Shown in pieces: positions 1 through 9,913 of a DNA stretch of 64,000 bases. The DNA is from Papaver somniferum (lineage: Eukaryota; Streptophyta; Magnoliopsida; Ranunculales; Papaveraceae). Position numbers and translations under genes: made by a program. Position 1 is the stretch's first letter. Each line of letters opens with the position of its first letter. The notes beneath the pieces were generated by a model that was not told where the DNA came from, ran no database searches, and saw nothing but the letters and a program-made list of their open reading frames with translations. The stretch is from positions 229,599,560 through 229,663,559 of the forward strand of contig NC_039358.1 in assembly GCF_003573695.1 (NCBI RefSeq). Reading direction: 5' to 3'.

Positions 1-242
1 CCCCCCCCCACTAATTTGGTACACCCCCATTAGCCTAATTGCAGACTCTTCCGATGGTCAATATCTAATAAATCTTCCATTAAGGGGTTGATAGACAGTT
101 CAACCAAGCACTAATTATCATATTTGATTTTTTGGTAGATACTGCAGCGCCAACACCTGTTGAGGGACATGATGTGTCATTGGTGTACTGCATCTATAAT
201 GGCAATGTTCACACCTGAAATGGCTTAACATTGATGAGATTT

Positions 243-367
243 GTTAGGTGTACAAAAAATGGTCAAACATAGTTAGGTGTACAAAAAATGGTCAAACATA
301 AGGTCAAATACCAAATAAAATCAGCACAATGGTCAAACATAAGGTCAAATACCAAATAAAATCGGCA
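243..367. repeat. Short direct duplications in AT-rich DNA
   Basis: A 29-bp unit starting 'gttaggtgtacaaaaaatgg' occurs at 243 and 272. A segment containing 'atggtcaaacataaggtc' is then repeated about 41 bp further on, before 367. The phrase 'aatggtcaaacataagg' returns near 5788, and 'gggccatatcttgaactg' near 420 returns near 5856, so these belong to a dispersed, degraded element. No gene is visible in 1-1150 apart from the SINE-like stretch listed separately. Confidence 0.6.
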
Positions 368-539
368 TACTTGTGTATATTTGGCATAATTATTTGATTT
401 GATAATTAGTTAACAGATGGGCCATATCTTGAACTGCAGCATGGTTTGGTTCAGACATCATGCCATATTTCAATACCCTGGTTCCTGAGTCCTGACCAAA
501 AACAAAATAGGTCAAGCAAAATCAAATCAGCACTGTGCC

Positions 540-660
540 ACATAATGCCTAAATTTTAAAGAAAAATAAAAAAGGTCTAAAGAGTTTCGAACCTCCAACC
601 TCAAACTTAAAATAACTAAAGTGAACCACTGTGCCTCACTAACGTTTTTGAAATTTGATT
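540..660 (-). mobile_element. Degraded tRNA-derived SINE-like remnant
   Basis: Read on the minus strand this stretch has an A-box-like motif (aggcacagtgg, 636-626) followed 43 bp later by a B-box-like motif (ggttcgaaac, 593-584). That is the order and spacing of an internal RNA polymerase III promoter, and the same spacing is seen in the clearer SINE at 27 kb. The boxes match the consensus imperfectly and no poly(A) tail or target duplication is evident. A chance match is possible. Confidence 0.35.
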
Positions 661-1284
661 TCCTTTCAAGATATTTTCTATTTTTGTTGTTGTTGTTGTT
701 ACCGTTTAACATCTAAACTGGAGTACTTATTATTGTACTAGCTAATTCCTTTGTTACTAGTGCCTTGGATATATAGTAGTATCTTTTCTTTACTACTTTA
801 GTCAACTACATTGCACTATTTTACTCCCAATTCACATATTCTTAAAAGCAAACTAATAAATTATTACGGAGTAATATAGTACTAGCTAGTGCCTTGGAAG
901 ATCATAAATGCTTTTTTGTGCAATTTTTTTTGATTAAAATACCAATTCATATTCTTAGAAGCAATTCTAGCTAGCTCTTACAATTAAATTTGTATTAAAA
1001 GAATCGATCGGTATTTTTTTTTTTTTTAAATACTGGACGATAATATAGGATTTTATCATGTTTATGCCTTTATCCTGGACGAAACATGAAATATCAGTGA
1101 CACATAAATATGAATATCCGATAATATCGCATTATTGGTCGTATCGGACCGATCAGCCGATAATATTGGCAAGGATGTTTGGGGATCTTAGGTTGTCAGG
1201 TGTAACTAGTTTATTTGATTGGTCGGCATTATGAATCCACGAACGACTATGATTGGCTTCGTCGACAAGACTCGATATCCAAGT

Positions 1285-2095
1285 TTTTTTACCAATGTCA
1301 CTCTTGGACATGCCTTGTTCAGCTAAACCATTTTTTATTTCGATGTCACGATCATAAAGAGTATATTTCATCCAAAATTAAGTTTCCGAGAGTATTTCCA
1401 CCAAGATAAATTGATTGATGGTAATTTTCCATTTTTTCCGATGTCACTCTTGAACGGGCTTGTAAAATCTAAGTTTCATCCAAAATCTAAGTTTCCGGAG
1501 ATCACCGAGATAAATTGAATTAATTTTCTATTTTTACTGATGTCATGGAAGAGCTTATAAACAAATTTATATTTCGATGTCACAATCTTAGCAAGTACAA
1601 TTTATCGCCCAAATCTAAGTTTGTCGGGGAATATCTCCACCAATATAAATTGATTGATGGTATTTTTCAATTTTTACCGATGTTACTCTTGGACAAGCTT
1701 ATAAACCCCGGATTTTTATTTCGATGTCAAGATATATTAGCAATTATATTTCATCCAAATCTAAGTTTCCGGAGATCACGAGATAAATTGATTTAATTTT
1801 CTATTTTTACCGATTTCACTCATGGAAGAGCTTGTAAATCAATTTATATTTCGATGCCACAATCTATGGTAATTTTCAATTTTTACCAATGTCACTATTG
1901 GACGAGCTTCTAAACCAATTTTTATTTATTTCGATGTCACGACCTTAGCAAGAATTGTTCGTCCAAATCTAAGTTTCCGGGGAGTATTTCCACCGAGACA
2001 AATTGCTTAATGTTAATTTTCCATTTTTACCGATGTCACTCTTGGACAAGATTGTAAACCAATTTATATTTCTTCCAAGTTAAATTCCTTGATGT
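1285..2095. repeat. Diverged tandem repeat, about 6 copies
   Basis: The phrase 'ccgatgtcactcttggac', followed by 'taaaccaatttttatttcgatgtcac' split over changes and then by 'ccaaatctaagtttccgg', recurs with its start near 1291, 1438, 1538, 1677, 1810, 1886 and 2028. Spacing is roughly 76-147 bp, because several units carry internal deletions. The copies are AT-rich and differ by many substitutions, so the array is old. No long open frame crosses it. It is more likely a decayed satellite or subterminal element repeat than a gene. Confidence 0.75.
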
Positions 2096-2237
2096 TAATT
2101 TTCCACCCAATTTTTTTATTTTATATTATACTATATTTATTTATTTTCCAAAGCTATACTTGTTCACTAGCCAAGTTATCATGCTTGTACGTGGCTAAGC
2201 TAGAGGTTGAATCGTAAAGTGAAAACGTGTGTCACGG

Positions 2238-2244
2238 TATAAAA
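2238..2244 (+). promoter_or_regulatory. TATA box upstream of acidic ORF
   Basis: TATAAAA lies in 'ggtataaaacacc', about 125 bp upstream of the ATG at 2365. A pyrimidine-rich leader with 'tctctctctaaactg' and 'ctagggttt', typical of plant 5' UTRs, lies between them. Position and context fit a core promoter, with transcription starting near 2270. Confidence 0.5.
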
Positions 2245-2364
2245 CACCAGCAAGGGAGACTAGGAGAGTACTACTACTCGGCTTTTCTTTTCCAAGTCTC
2301 TCTCTAAACTGAACCTAGGGTTTCAGTATCAAAAACTGAAAGTTTTAGTATCAAACCAGAGAAA

Positions 2365-2742
2365 ATGACTTCTATAGTAGTAACTTCCTTCCGATTTCTT
2401 CTTCTTGATGATGAAGACAACGAGATTGTTGGTTATTTTGGTTGCAAGGTTGTTCCTTGTTTTGGAGATAAAGAGGATGATGATTATGATGATGTTGACG
2501 ATGAAGAGGATGATGAGTATGATTCTGAGGATGATGATGATGATGAGTATTATTCTGAGGATGATGAGTATGATTCTGTGGATGATGATGATGATGATTT
2601 AGATGATCCATAATACTTCTTTTGGTTTGGGCCAGCGCTTGAGGATGAAGATGAATACGATGATGTTGATGATGATTGGCCATACAAAGATGTGGTTACG
2701 ATTGTCGACAGCAGCAGTGAAGAAGAAGGGGATTCTAAATGA
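2365..2742 (+). CDS. Unrecognised small acidic Asp/Glu-rich protein
   Basis: The ATG at 2365 in context gagaaaATGac opens an 82-residue frame that stops at TAA 2611-2613. After a hydrophobic N-terminus (residues 1-30, with FRFLLLDDEDNEIVGYFG), about 50 residues are almost only Asp, Glu, Tyr and Ser. After the TAA the same frame continues open to TGA 2740-2742, again acidic (LEDEDEYDDVDDDW, then SSSEEEGDSK). This suggests that the original product was about 125 residues and the TAA is a nonsense change. A TATA box and a plausible leader lie upstream. I do not recognise the family. The GAT repeats could expand or contract by slippage. Either a short gene or a recent pseudogene is possible. Confidence 0.45.
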
Positions 2743-2788
2743 TCTAGTCCTCTGTTTTCATGGTTCTGCTATGCAAGAATGGTATTGA

Positions 2789-3416
2789 ATCACATCTCGA
2801 TCCATCATCTTTTGTTTAATTATGTCTTTTTTTTTTGTGTGTTTGTGTGTTATTAGTGTATCTTATGTTTGTTTTTTTAGATGTTTAATTAGTCTGTTTG
2901 TAAAGCTGCTTGGAAGTTTAATTTTTTTGAATGTTTAATATTTAAGGATGCAATATTTTGTTTAGATTCCAAGTGCATATGTTGTTTAATTTCTGTCCAT
3001 TGTTCATCTGTTGGAGTATCAATCTCTTGATGAAACAGAATGAACTAGTAATGTGTTTAAGGGGGCTTGGCGTAGAGATTTGGATCTGAAGAGTTAGGGT
3101 TAACCATGATTTTGTTGTGGCTTTGCTGTTAAAGTGATAGGATCATGAATATGATAGGGACTATATACTGAGTCTTGTATTAGAGTTGAAAAACATAGCC
3201 AAATTTTTCATAAATTGCAATGCCAAATCTGACAAACTTAACCAAAAAAAAAATCAGAATTGAGAGCACAATTGAACAGTAGGCCTTTGACTGCTACATA
3301 ATTTTTCTTACACAATTAACAAAATCAGCATACTAAAAATAATGTAAAAAACTTGAATTTAGTCTATGCCGAGTGCTCATCCACAAATTTGCTGGTCTTG
3401 GTGGCTTCCCATGTTC
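2789..3416. other. Non-coding stretch
   Basis: AT-rich sequence with T-runs between the acidic ORF and the convergent small gene. Nothing recognisable was seen; it probably holds the 3' untranslated ends of both. Confidence 0.5.
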
Positions 3417-3680
3417 TTATTCATTATAATCATTATCCAAATGTTCACCATAGCTTTTCTGAAATGCATCCCAAGAAGCAAAACCCTTAGGAGGAGGATC
3501 ATCTTCAACATGGATCATTTTTTTAATATGAACTAATTCCCATTCTTCATCGACATACTCTTCTAGTATATTACCAATGCTTTCCACAAAGTCATCCCAT
3601 GAAGAAAAGCCCTTCGGAGGAGGAGGATCGTTATTAACAAGACCATTGGCAAGAACAACACATTTCTCATTAGAACTCAT
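3417..3680 (-). CDS. Unrecognised 87-residue protein with internal repeat
   Basis: The ATG at 3680 (rc of agaactcat) opens 87 codons ending with TAA at 3419-3417. Two copies of a motif, DPPPPKGFSSWDDF (about residues 18-31) and DDPPPKGFASWDAF (about 60-73), are each followed by an acidic or amphipathic tail and are separated by a charged linker (EEYVDEEWELVHIKKM). No signal peptide or membrane segment is seen. Upstream on the minus strand there are TATA-like strings (atatttatagg near 3765) and an AG-rich leader ending gagaggATG. I do not recognise the family. The matched, diverged halves suggest selection on the motif rather than chance openness. It converges on the acidic ORF at 2365. Confidence 0.5.
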   Translation of the reverse strand: MSSNEKCVVLANGLVNNDPPPPKGFSSWDDFVESIGNILEEYVDEEWELVHIKKMIHVEDDPPPKGFASWDAFQKSYGEHLDNDYNE

Positions 3681-3719
3681 CCTCTCAATTCCTTCGTTCT
3701 TTTACTTATGAACAAGGTA

Positions 3720-4460
3720 TCTAGGATCCAAATCTAGCTAAATATATTATTTTTTCCTATAAATATCTATTATGCAAATCTAAATATAGTGGGTGGGTTA
3801 TGTTTATCATGAATATAACAAACGAAAATCAAGTTGATATATGGAAAGTGCGATTTTGCGGATTTTGCGAGACCCAACAGAAAAATATTGCATTAGGATT
3901 CTAGGATTAGACTACTGATCGTCAGTTCTAATTATACGCCTATATTCTTGCTGAAACCATAAAGAAATCTCTAAATATCCTGACACGTTAAGCATTCATG
4001 TCAATGAGATAGTACACTTGTTAAAATTAAAAGTTTACCTTCCTTATTTAACAAAAAAGTCCTTCCTTATTGAATTTCAGACGCAATTTTTCCTACTACA
4101 TTATTACTACTATCATAACTGATTTTTTGTAAAATTAATAGACCAGCACTTATTGATCATGCACGGTTTACCAGGGTTTACAGGCATTATGTGACGCTGG
4201 TGTATTGCCATATCTTGATTTGTCAAAATACATCATTATTATCCTCTCCTGACCCGTCCCATCTCTTAATTGCACACAGCGTTATCTTTAAGAGTAAAAC
4301 GAGGCGGTAGCCTAATTTGAAGGCCATAACTGTAGCATTATGGTTCACCAGGGTTCGCATGTTTGGCTAATGTATCAAGCCATATAAGTACCTGACCAAG
4401 TGACCAACAATAAGATCTAATTAATAATAAAATAAAATAATAATATTTTACATCGACGAA
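3720..4460. other. Intergenic AT-rich stretch
   Basis: No gene is seen. Near 4160-4380 it contains phrases such as 'gcacggtttaccagggttt' and 'ggccataactgtagcatta', related to the dispersed element around 160-470 and 5760-5890. Confidence 0.4.
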
Positions 4461-4462
4461 AT

Positions 4463-5160
4463 TAGGGATGGTCATGGGGAGGGTATGAGGGGGGTAGTGT
4501 CAATCCCAGTCACTGCCCCCGTTCGTAAAAAAATACCCATCCCCGCCCCGTTACCCATATGAATTGGGGTGGGGCAGGTATGGGGAATACCCATATGGGG
4601 CGGGTTTCCCATGGGTTACCTGTAACACTGAGTTAATACATAAATTTGATTATAATCAAAACTTAAATATGATTCAAACAAAAATAATAACGTAAGAACG
4701 ACGCATTCTGGAATCTTAAATTTAGTAATTTATCTTAAAGTGAACAAAAGAATCTGTTAATGACTTATTAGTTTTTCTGTTTTTCCTGTCCTGTTCTATC
4801 TTCGTCCACGTTAACCATTTCATTATCTGCTTCATTTTCTCTATTTTAACTTTTAGAGAATGTGTTTGATCACAAAATAAAAGAAAGAAAGTGATGAATG
4901 TACAAGAACGATCGAGAATATGATAAATGAAAGAAAGCTCGACTAAGTGGTGGAAGTATAAAAATTATACACATTGTTGCATAAAAGTCTAAACCCCTAA
5001 CTTGTAAAAGATACGGGGCGGGTATCGGGCGGGGACCTTGAATCCCATCCCCACCTCATCCCCGTAGATTAGTTTTCGGGTATTACCCATACCCGATCCT
5101 ATCTCCATTTGTGCGGGTACCCACGGGGATGGGTTTGGGTGGGGAAAATGGCCATCCCTA
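4463..5160. mobile_element. Non-autonomous hAT-like element with GGGATGG ends
   Basis: The ends are inverted: tagggatggtcat at 4463-4475 and atggccatcccta at 5148-5160, 12 of 13 matching. Flanking 8-bp sequences gacgaaat (4455-4462) and gaataaat (5161-5168) match at 6 of 8 positions, as expected for an old hAT target duplication. Inside, G- or C-rich motifs (ggggcgggt, cccatccccgcccc) lie next to each end, and the middle is AT-rich without coding capacity. Short plant elements with this kind of terminus are usually placed in the hAT superfamily. The assignment here rests on the termini and on duplication length only. Confidence 0.65.
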
Positions 5161-5168
5161 GAATAAAT

Positions 5169-5814
5169 AGGCAAACACGCAACAAGCTGCGCCGCGAGCC
5201 CTTTTTGAATTGCAACCTAACCTATGGAAAACAAACTCCCTCGAACCAGGAGTCATGACATTATTGTGCATGACTTTCTGGACTCTTATGAGGAGTACAA
5301 CCGCCTCCGGAGCTAAAACCCCAAAAGTATCAAAAGAAAAAGGAATAAAGGTATGCCCGTTATCAAGACATGCTTTCTCATGTTTCGCTATCTTACCTGA
5401 ACGCCGTTTGCCCGACTATAAACGTACCATGTCCAATTCATACTAATGGAGAAACCCCAGTAGGATTAACACATGCATGTTTTCCGTTAGCCCACCCAAA
5501 ATTAAAACATCTGCTGGTCTGAGCATCGATTTCCCTTCGAGTGGATCAGTCAAAAAATTCACAGTCGCTTCTTTCTTTGCAGAAATACCGGCTATCCATA
5601 GTATATCATATAAAATGTCCCTCACATGATCATGTCTATGTTTAAAATCAGGGTCTACCTTACAATGAACTGCATGTTCCCCATAATTGAAATAGCAAGT
5701 AAGAAATCCTGAACATGCTTGGCTTGCAGACAACCCGTAAACCCTATCCATGTCTTTAACTGCTTTACCAACAATTAAAATTAAAAAATGGTCAAACATA
5801 AGGTCCCTGCACAA
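5169..5814 (-). pseudogene. Decayed retroelement-type ORF, C-terminal part
   Basis: The minus strand encodes, in broken frames, blocks I associate with a recurrent retroelement-derived ORF of plant genomes: GEHAVHCK, then HRHDHVRDILYDI, then RPADVLILGG (5814-5470), then KHACVNPTGVSPLV after a frameshift near 5475. Further on come APEAVVLL, RVQKVMHNNVMTP and IQKGLAAQLVACLP near 5170. At least two frameshifts and several stops separate them. It ends within 10 bp of the 8-bp flank of the GGGATGG element. The blocks are read directly; the family link is from memory and unverified. Confidence 0.5.
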
Positions 5815-5847
5815 ATTGTTTATATTTATTTATTTAATTTTAATTAG

Positions 5848-6039
5848 TTAACAGGGGCCATATCTTGAACTGTAGCTAGCATGGGCAACTACCAACACTA
5901 TGTCAACAACGCCTGAGACATAGTCTATTCTTTCTCCCAAACGATCAGTAGCAGAAATCTCTCTTGAATCCTTTCTTTTTCGTCGAAATCGAAATCCAGT
6001 TTCATCTTCATCAATTTCACACCCTAAAATCTCCATCAA
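5848..6039 (-). other. Possible truncated 5' end of a gene
   Basis: The minus-strand frame begins MMEILGCEIDEDE then GFRFRRKRKDSREI and continues to about 5880. There it runs into the dispersed sequence 'gggccatatcttgaactg'. The preceding 200 bp (6040-6240) look like a plant leader (tttagggttacaag, CCACCACCACC in the other sense). This may be the first exon of a gene cut by a repeat. No family is recognised and chance openness is quite possible. Confidence 0.25.
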
Positions 6040-6505
6040 TCTTTACTCAATTTCGACTTATATTACAGAGTTTGGATTTGGTTGATTGAATATTCAATCT
6101 TCTCTAACTTGTAACCCTAAATTCAAAGTTGGGTGAATTGAACGAACCACCACCACCATCACCAAGTTCGTCCTCTGATTTCTAATCGAATACTCGGTGA
6201 ATTCATTGAAATAATTCCACGATGATTATCTTCATGTAATATTCATTTGGGGTTTCTTGGAGATTCATCTGCAGAAAACTTCATCAACAACAATGAATCA
6301 ATTGATTCTTCTGTGAAAGATCAATTCAGACCTAGATTTAAGTTTAATCGATATCTCATAGAAGTATTGCTAGTGATTCATAATTTTGGAAATGAAAATC
6401 TTGGTCATCTTCATCTAAGGTATTTCTCATTCATTCATTTGGGGGTTTAATGATTTTTCAAATTGGAGGTTACACACTACTGATTTTGAATGGTACAATT
6501 TCTGA

Positions 6506-6690
6506 TGGTGATTATGAACATCTCTATCTTTCAGATTTTAGGTGTATTATGTTTGTTGTGAATTGTATCCTGTTTTGAGAATGTTTTGGTGATTATGAAC
6601 ATCTTTATCTTTCAGATTTTATGTTTATTATGCTGCTGTGAATTGTATCTTGTTCTGAGAATGTATTGTGATTATGAACATCTCAATTGC
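6506..6690. repeat. Tandem duplication of about 83 bp, 2.3 copies
   Basis: The unit starting 'ggtgattatgaacatctcta' at 6506 is repeated at 6589 with a few substitutions. A third partial copy starts at 6669. The unit contains 'ctttcagattttatgttta' and 'gaattgtatcttgttctgag'. It lies in AT-rich DNA between 6040 and 7540, where no gene was recognised. Confidence 0.8.
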
Positions 6691-6699
6691 ATGATTTAT

Positions 6700-7540
6700 G
6701 CCTCCACCAAGTAGTTTTATATGTCAGTTGACAGATGATCTTAAACTAAGACATAGTATTTGGTTGTATGATGCCATCACCGGTGAATAAAGCTTGTATT
6801 CTGTTTTGAGAAGCAACATCTCAGGAGTCACTTTGATTTGTATTCACTGTCAGATTGTAGAATTAAATTAGGTGTGCATAAGGCTCCACCAAGTAGTGCT
6901 CATGTCAATTATGTACAAGTCTAATACGATGCAATCAACGCAAGCCAATTATTGTTAGTCACTGTGATTTGATCTTTATATCTAAAGATCAAACATATAT
7001 GGATGTTTGTAATGTGTCCCTTTGCCAGATTGTAGATTAATACTAGGTGTGTATATGCCTCTCTATCAATTGAATTAGACTGGATAGAAAAACACTAAAG
7101 TGACTTGTTGTCAATATGCATTTGTTTTCGATACATCTTAGTCTTTTACATGATCCAGTTCTTTGATTGTAGTTTTAGTTTCTAGAATACACCCTGCATC
7201 TCCAACATTATCGAAGCACAATCATTGGACAATATAAATAAGCCGACTTCATCATATTGCATTTAAAAAAGTTACAACCGTTCTGTTCATTCAGTGTTGA
7301 GCAACATTTACATGTTCATAAACTTAAACATACCCATTTACAAGTATTTCACCATCTTACCCACAAAAAATCTAAATATCAAAAAGAAAAATAAAAAATA
7401 AAAAAAAACATAACATTCCCTTGCATTTTCAGTCTCCATTGCCAGAACCAAAAAAGAAAACATGATTCAGTGACTTACCATTTGCATTAGACCCCTCTCC
7501 ATTCGAATTCTTCTTTTTACTTTGATAATAGCTATAACAT
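6700..7540. other. Intergenic stretch
   Basis: No gene or element termini were recognised. It lies downstream of the minus-strand acidic-tail pseudogene. Confidence 0.4.
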
Positions 7541-7636
7541 TATGTCATCATTTCCATTCGAGCACTTACCCAAAAATCCACCATCTCTCTACAGAAGAAT
7601 TCAAATGTCGATAAGGCTTACTCATTGTCATACCCA

Positions 7637-8481
7637 TCACTCGGAATCAGAATCATCGGATTCATCTTCCTCCTCATCAGACGCCTCTTCCTCATCATCA
7701 GACCCCTCTTCTTCCTCGCCATGCCCCTCTTGCTCCTCATCAAACCACTCTTCCTCCTCGTCTTCATCTGCATCGTCCGCTTCGGAATCGGTCTTTTGGG
7801 CCAACAATGTATCATTAATCCTAAATCTCTCATCTTGGCGAAAATCCTCAATCATTACTCTTAGAGCAGATTCTGTATCACTTTGATACCCAAAAAAAGC
7901 AGCATGCTCTTCATCTTTGGAAGCATCACTGTCATTTTCTTTCTTCATTACTGCCCTTTCAGCCAACCTCATCTTTTTAGCATGCACTTCCCAGAACTTC
8001 TCCTCCTCTTCTTCATCTTTGAAAAGCTCAAAACGACGCTTGTTTTGCAAAATCTGTACCGTTTTTCAACTGGTTTCTCCTTTTCAACTGGTTTCTCTTT
8101 TGCTTTGATTACATCCACTGCAGCATGCATCTCTTCCCAGAGTGTAGGGACTTCAATATCATATAACAAGTCATTTACTCTCTTGTTTACCTTCTACATA
8201 TCATCCTTGTTCATCTGCCCAATCATCTGCATAGTGGCTGATAGCCTCTCACATCTTTCTTTCTCTTCTAACTCTTTCAATATAGGGACTTCAATATCAT
8301 ATAACAAGTAATTTACTCTCTTGTTTACCTTCTCCAGATCATCCTTGTTCATCTGCCCAATCATCTGCATAGTGGTTGATAGCCTTTCACATCTTTCTTT
8401 CTCTTCTAACTTTTTATATAGTTTCTCTTCAGTCATGGGGGCTTTACCCTTTGGTCTGTGTTGATCATCATCACCAGCCAT
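7637..8481 (-). pseudogene. Acidic-tail coiled-coil protein, disrupted
   Basis: The start ATG at 8481 (MAGDDDQHRPKGKAP) follows a leader of AGAGAG repeats. The frame runs 95 codons to TAG 8196-8194, continues open in the same frame to 7969, and must shift near 8040 to join the last block (7637-8040). That block carries FELFKDEEEEEKFWEVHAKK, GYQSDTESALRVMIEDF and an extreme acidic Ser/Glu tail of about 55 residues ending DESDDSDSE. The first half is predicted coiled coil (KKLEEKERCERL, MQMIGQMNKDD). A 138-bp in-frame duplication repeats this part, and the stop lies in the second copy, where the first has GAG. Family not recognised; its architecture resembles the 16.2-16.9 kb ORF. Confidence 0.55.
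8147..8422 (-). repeat. 138-bp in-frame tandem duplication in coding sequence
   Basis: The segment starting 'gggacttcaatatcatataa' at 8147 recurs at 8285, an offset of 138 bp or 46 codons. It duplicates the coiled-coil block ERCERLS, then MQMIGQMNKDD, then KVNKRVN. The copies differ at only a few positions; one difference makes TAG from GAG at 8194. Confidence 0.85.
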
Positions 8482-9443
8482 TTTGATTGATTTGATTTGA
8501 GAAAAATTCAGAAAACAGTAATCTCCCTCTACAAATTCTCTCTCTGAATTTTTTTGCTCTCTGACCCTTTGGTTTCCTTGTTAATCCCTTTGGTTTTCCT
8601 GTTTATTCTCTCTTTGGAATAAATAAACTATATTCTTGTAGGGTCACGGCTATTCCCAAGAGAAAGCTTTAATCGAACACGTACCCTAGTCTAATTGGCA
8701 CCTATTCTAACCCACAATGTCATAATGACGTGATAAACCTAGGTAAAATGGCATTTTGGTTAATCAAAGTAGAATATTTTTTATTTCCTTCTCTTATTTG
8801 CGCGGGAGACAGACTGGAAGAGGCGAAATAGAGAAACCCTAGGTAAGGGATTCTTTCCTTCTCTTACCAGATTAAATTCAAACTTACTTGTTTAATTTCA
8901 TGAATGGGGGATGTTTTTATTTTATTAATTTGAAATTACTATTGCTAGGGTTTCAGGTATATACCTTTCCCAAATCTAAAATCGTTTTATACTGTATTAT
9001 GTAAACCTAGGGTTCTGTCAATTTTAAGAGTTTTTTATGATCATAAACCAATTTAGGTATTTCATATCTTAGTATTAATTGGTTGAAACAATTGATGTTT
9101 TGTGTAATTATTGTGACGGAAATTATGGAATTTGGTTTAGGTTGAGCTAATTTTTGTTACTAGTGGATGTTAATGGATTTAGGAATTTGCTTTTGTTGCT
9201 GTAAGGAGTAAAAGTTACATTGTAGATTAGGCCGGCGTTGTTATATAGCTGGAAAGGAGAATCTGTTACTGTATTCTATCGATTTTGTTTATCTTCACTT
9301 TGCAACAGTGTTCTATCATGCTAAGCAATTGGTTTAACAGGAAAGAAGGCGTATTTGAACCCGGCGTTCGACAAGCAACGCACATGCACTCCACTTGTAT
9401 CCTATTAGAGAACCTACTCATTCCCTACCTCCACATACAAAAA
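8482..9443. other. Promoter/leader region shared by divergent ORFs
   Basis: No coding sequence is seen. On the plus strand, 'gagaaaccctag' followed by gtaagg (about 8831-8847), and a pyrimidine tract ending ttgcaacag (9308), could bound a 5' UTR intron for the SANT-like ORF at 9444. On the minus strand the leader of the 8481 gene lies here. Confidence 0.3.
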
Positions 9444-9891
9444 ATGGCATCGTTTGACTCCGCGGAAGATTTGGCAATCACCAAATCATGGGCAGCCGAA
9501 AGTCGAGTTCTAGATCGCTCCTCGAACGAGACCCTTTGGGCGAAGATACATAACAAATTTAGCCAAGATTATGGGAACCCGAGAGGCATAAGTGTTCAAA
9601 ATATCAAGGATAAGCACAACATCATCCTACATGCGGTAGCTGGGTTTTTTAAAATCAAACACCGGATCTGGCACTCAAGCCACCTGAGCTTGTCCTTTCT
9701 ACAACTTGTACGTATCTTTATGGTTTATTCGGCACAATACTTTTTTAAATTTATATGTAACCAAATAAGTTTGTGTGTTGTTTTTGTAGCACGAAACCGT
9801 TAAAGCGCGCTACTTAGAGGAAAGGGGGGAAGCATTCACATTTGATGAAATCGTTTACTTCATAGTATTCATATTTTCGGAGTACCACTAG
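9444..9891 (+). CDS. SANT/Myb-like DNA-binding fragment, transposon type
   Basis: The ATG at 9444 (aaaaaATGGCATCG) starts MASFDSAEDLAITKSWAAES. This is followed by SNETLWAKIHNKFSQDYG and SVQNIKDKHNIILHAVAGFF, a trihelix-like pattern of spaced Trp residues as in SANT-like proteins of Harbinger-type transposons. A putative intron 9709-9789 (donor GTACGT, acceptor tttttgtag) joins FLQL to HETVKARYLEERGEAFTFDE and stops at TAG 9889-9891. It is only about 120 residues, shorter than family members, so it is probably a truncated copy. The end runs into the LINE fragment that begins by 9916. Confidence 0.4.
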
Positions 9892-9913
9892 GTACGGAGT
9901 ACCACCAGAACTC

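Noticed and set aside
2372..2683. Minus-strand His/Pro/Gln-rich open frame of 103 codons
   Set aside because: It is the complement of the GAT/GAG-rich acidic frame. The composition follows from the codon repeats, and the plus strand has the promoter-like context.
7542..7886. Plus-strand Ser-rich frame
   Set aside because: Complement of the Glu/Asp tail of the minus-strand gene; Ser-rich only because of tcc/tcatc codons.
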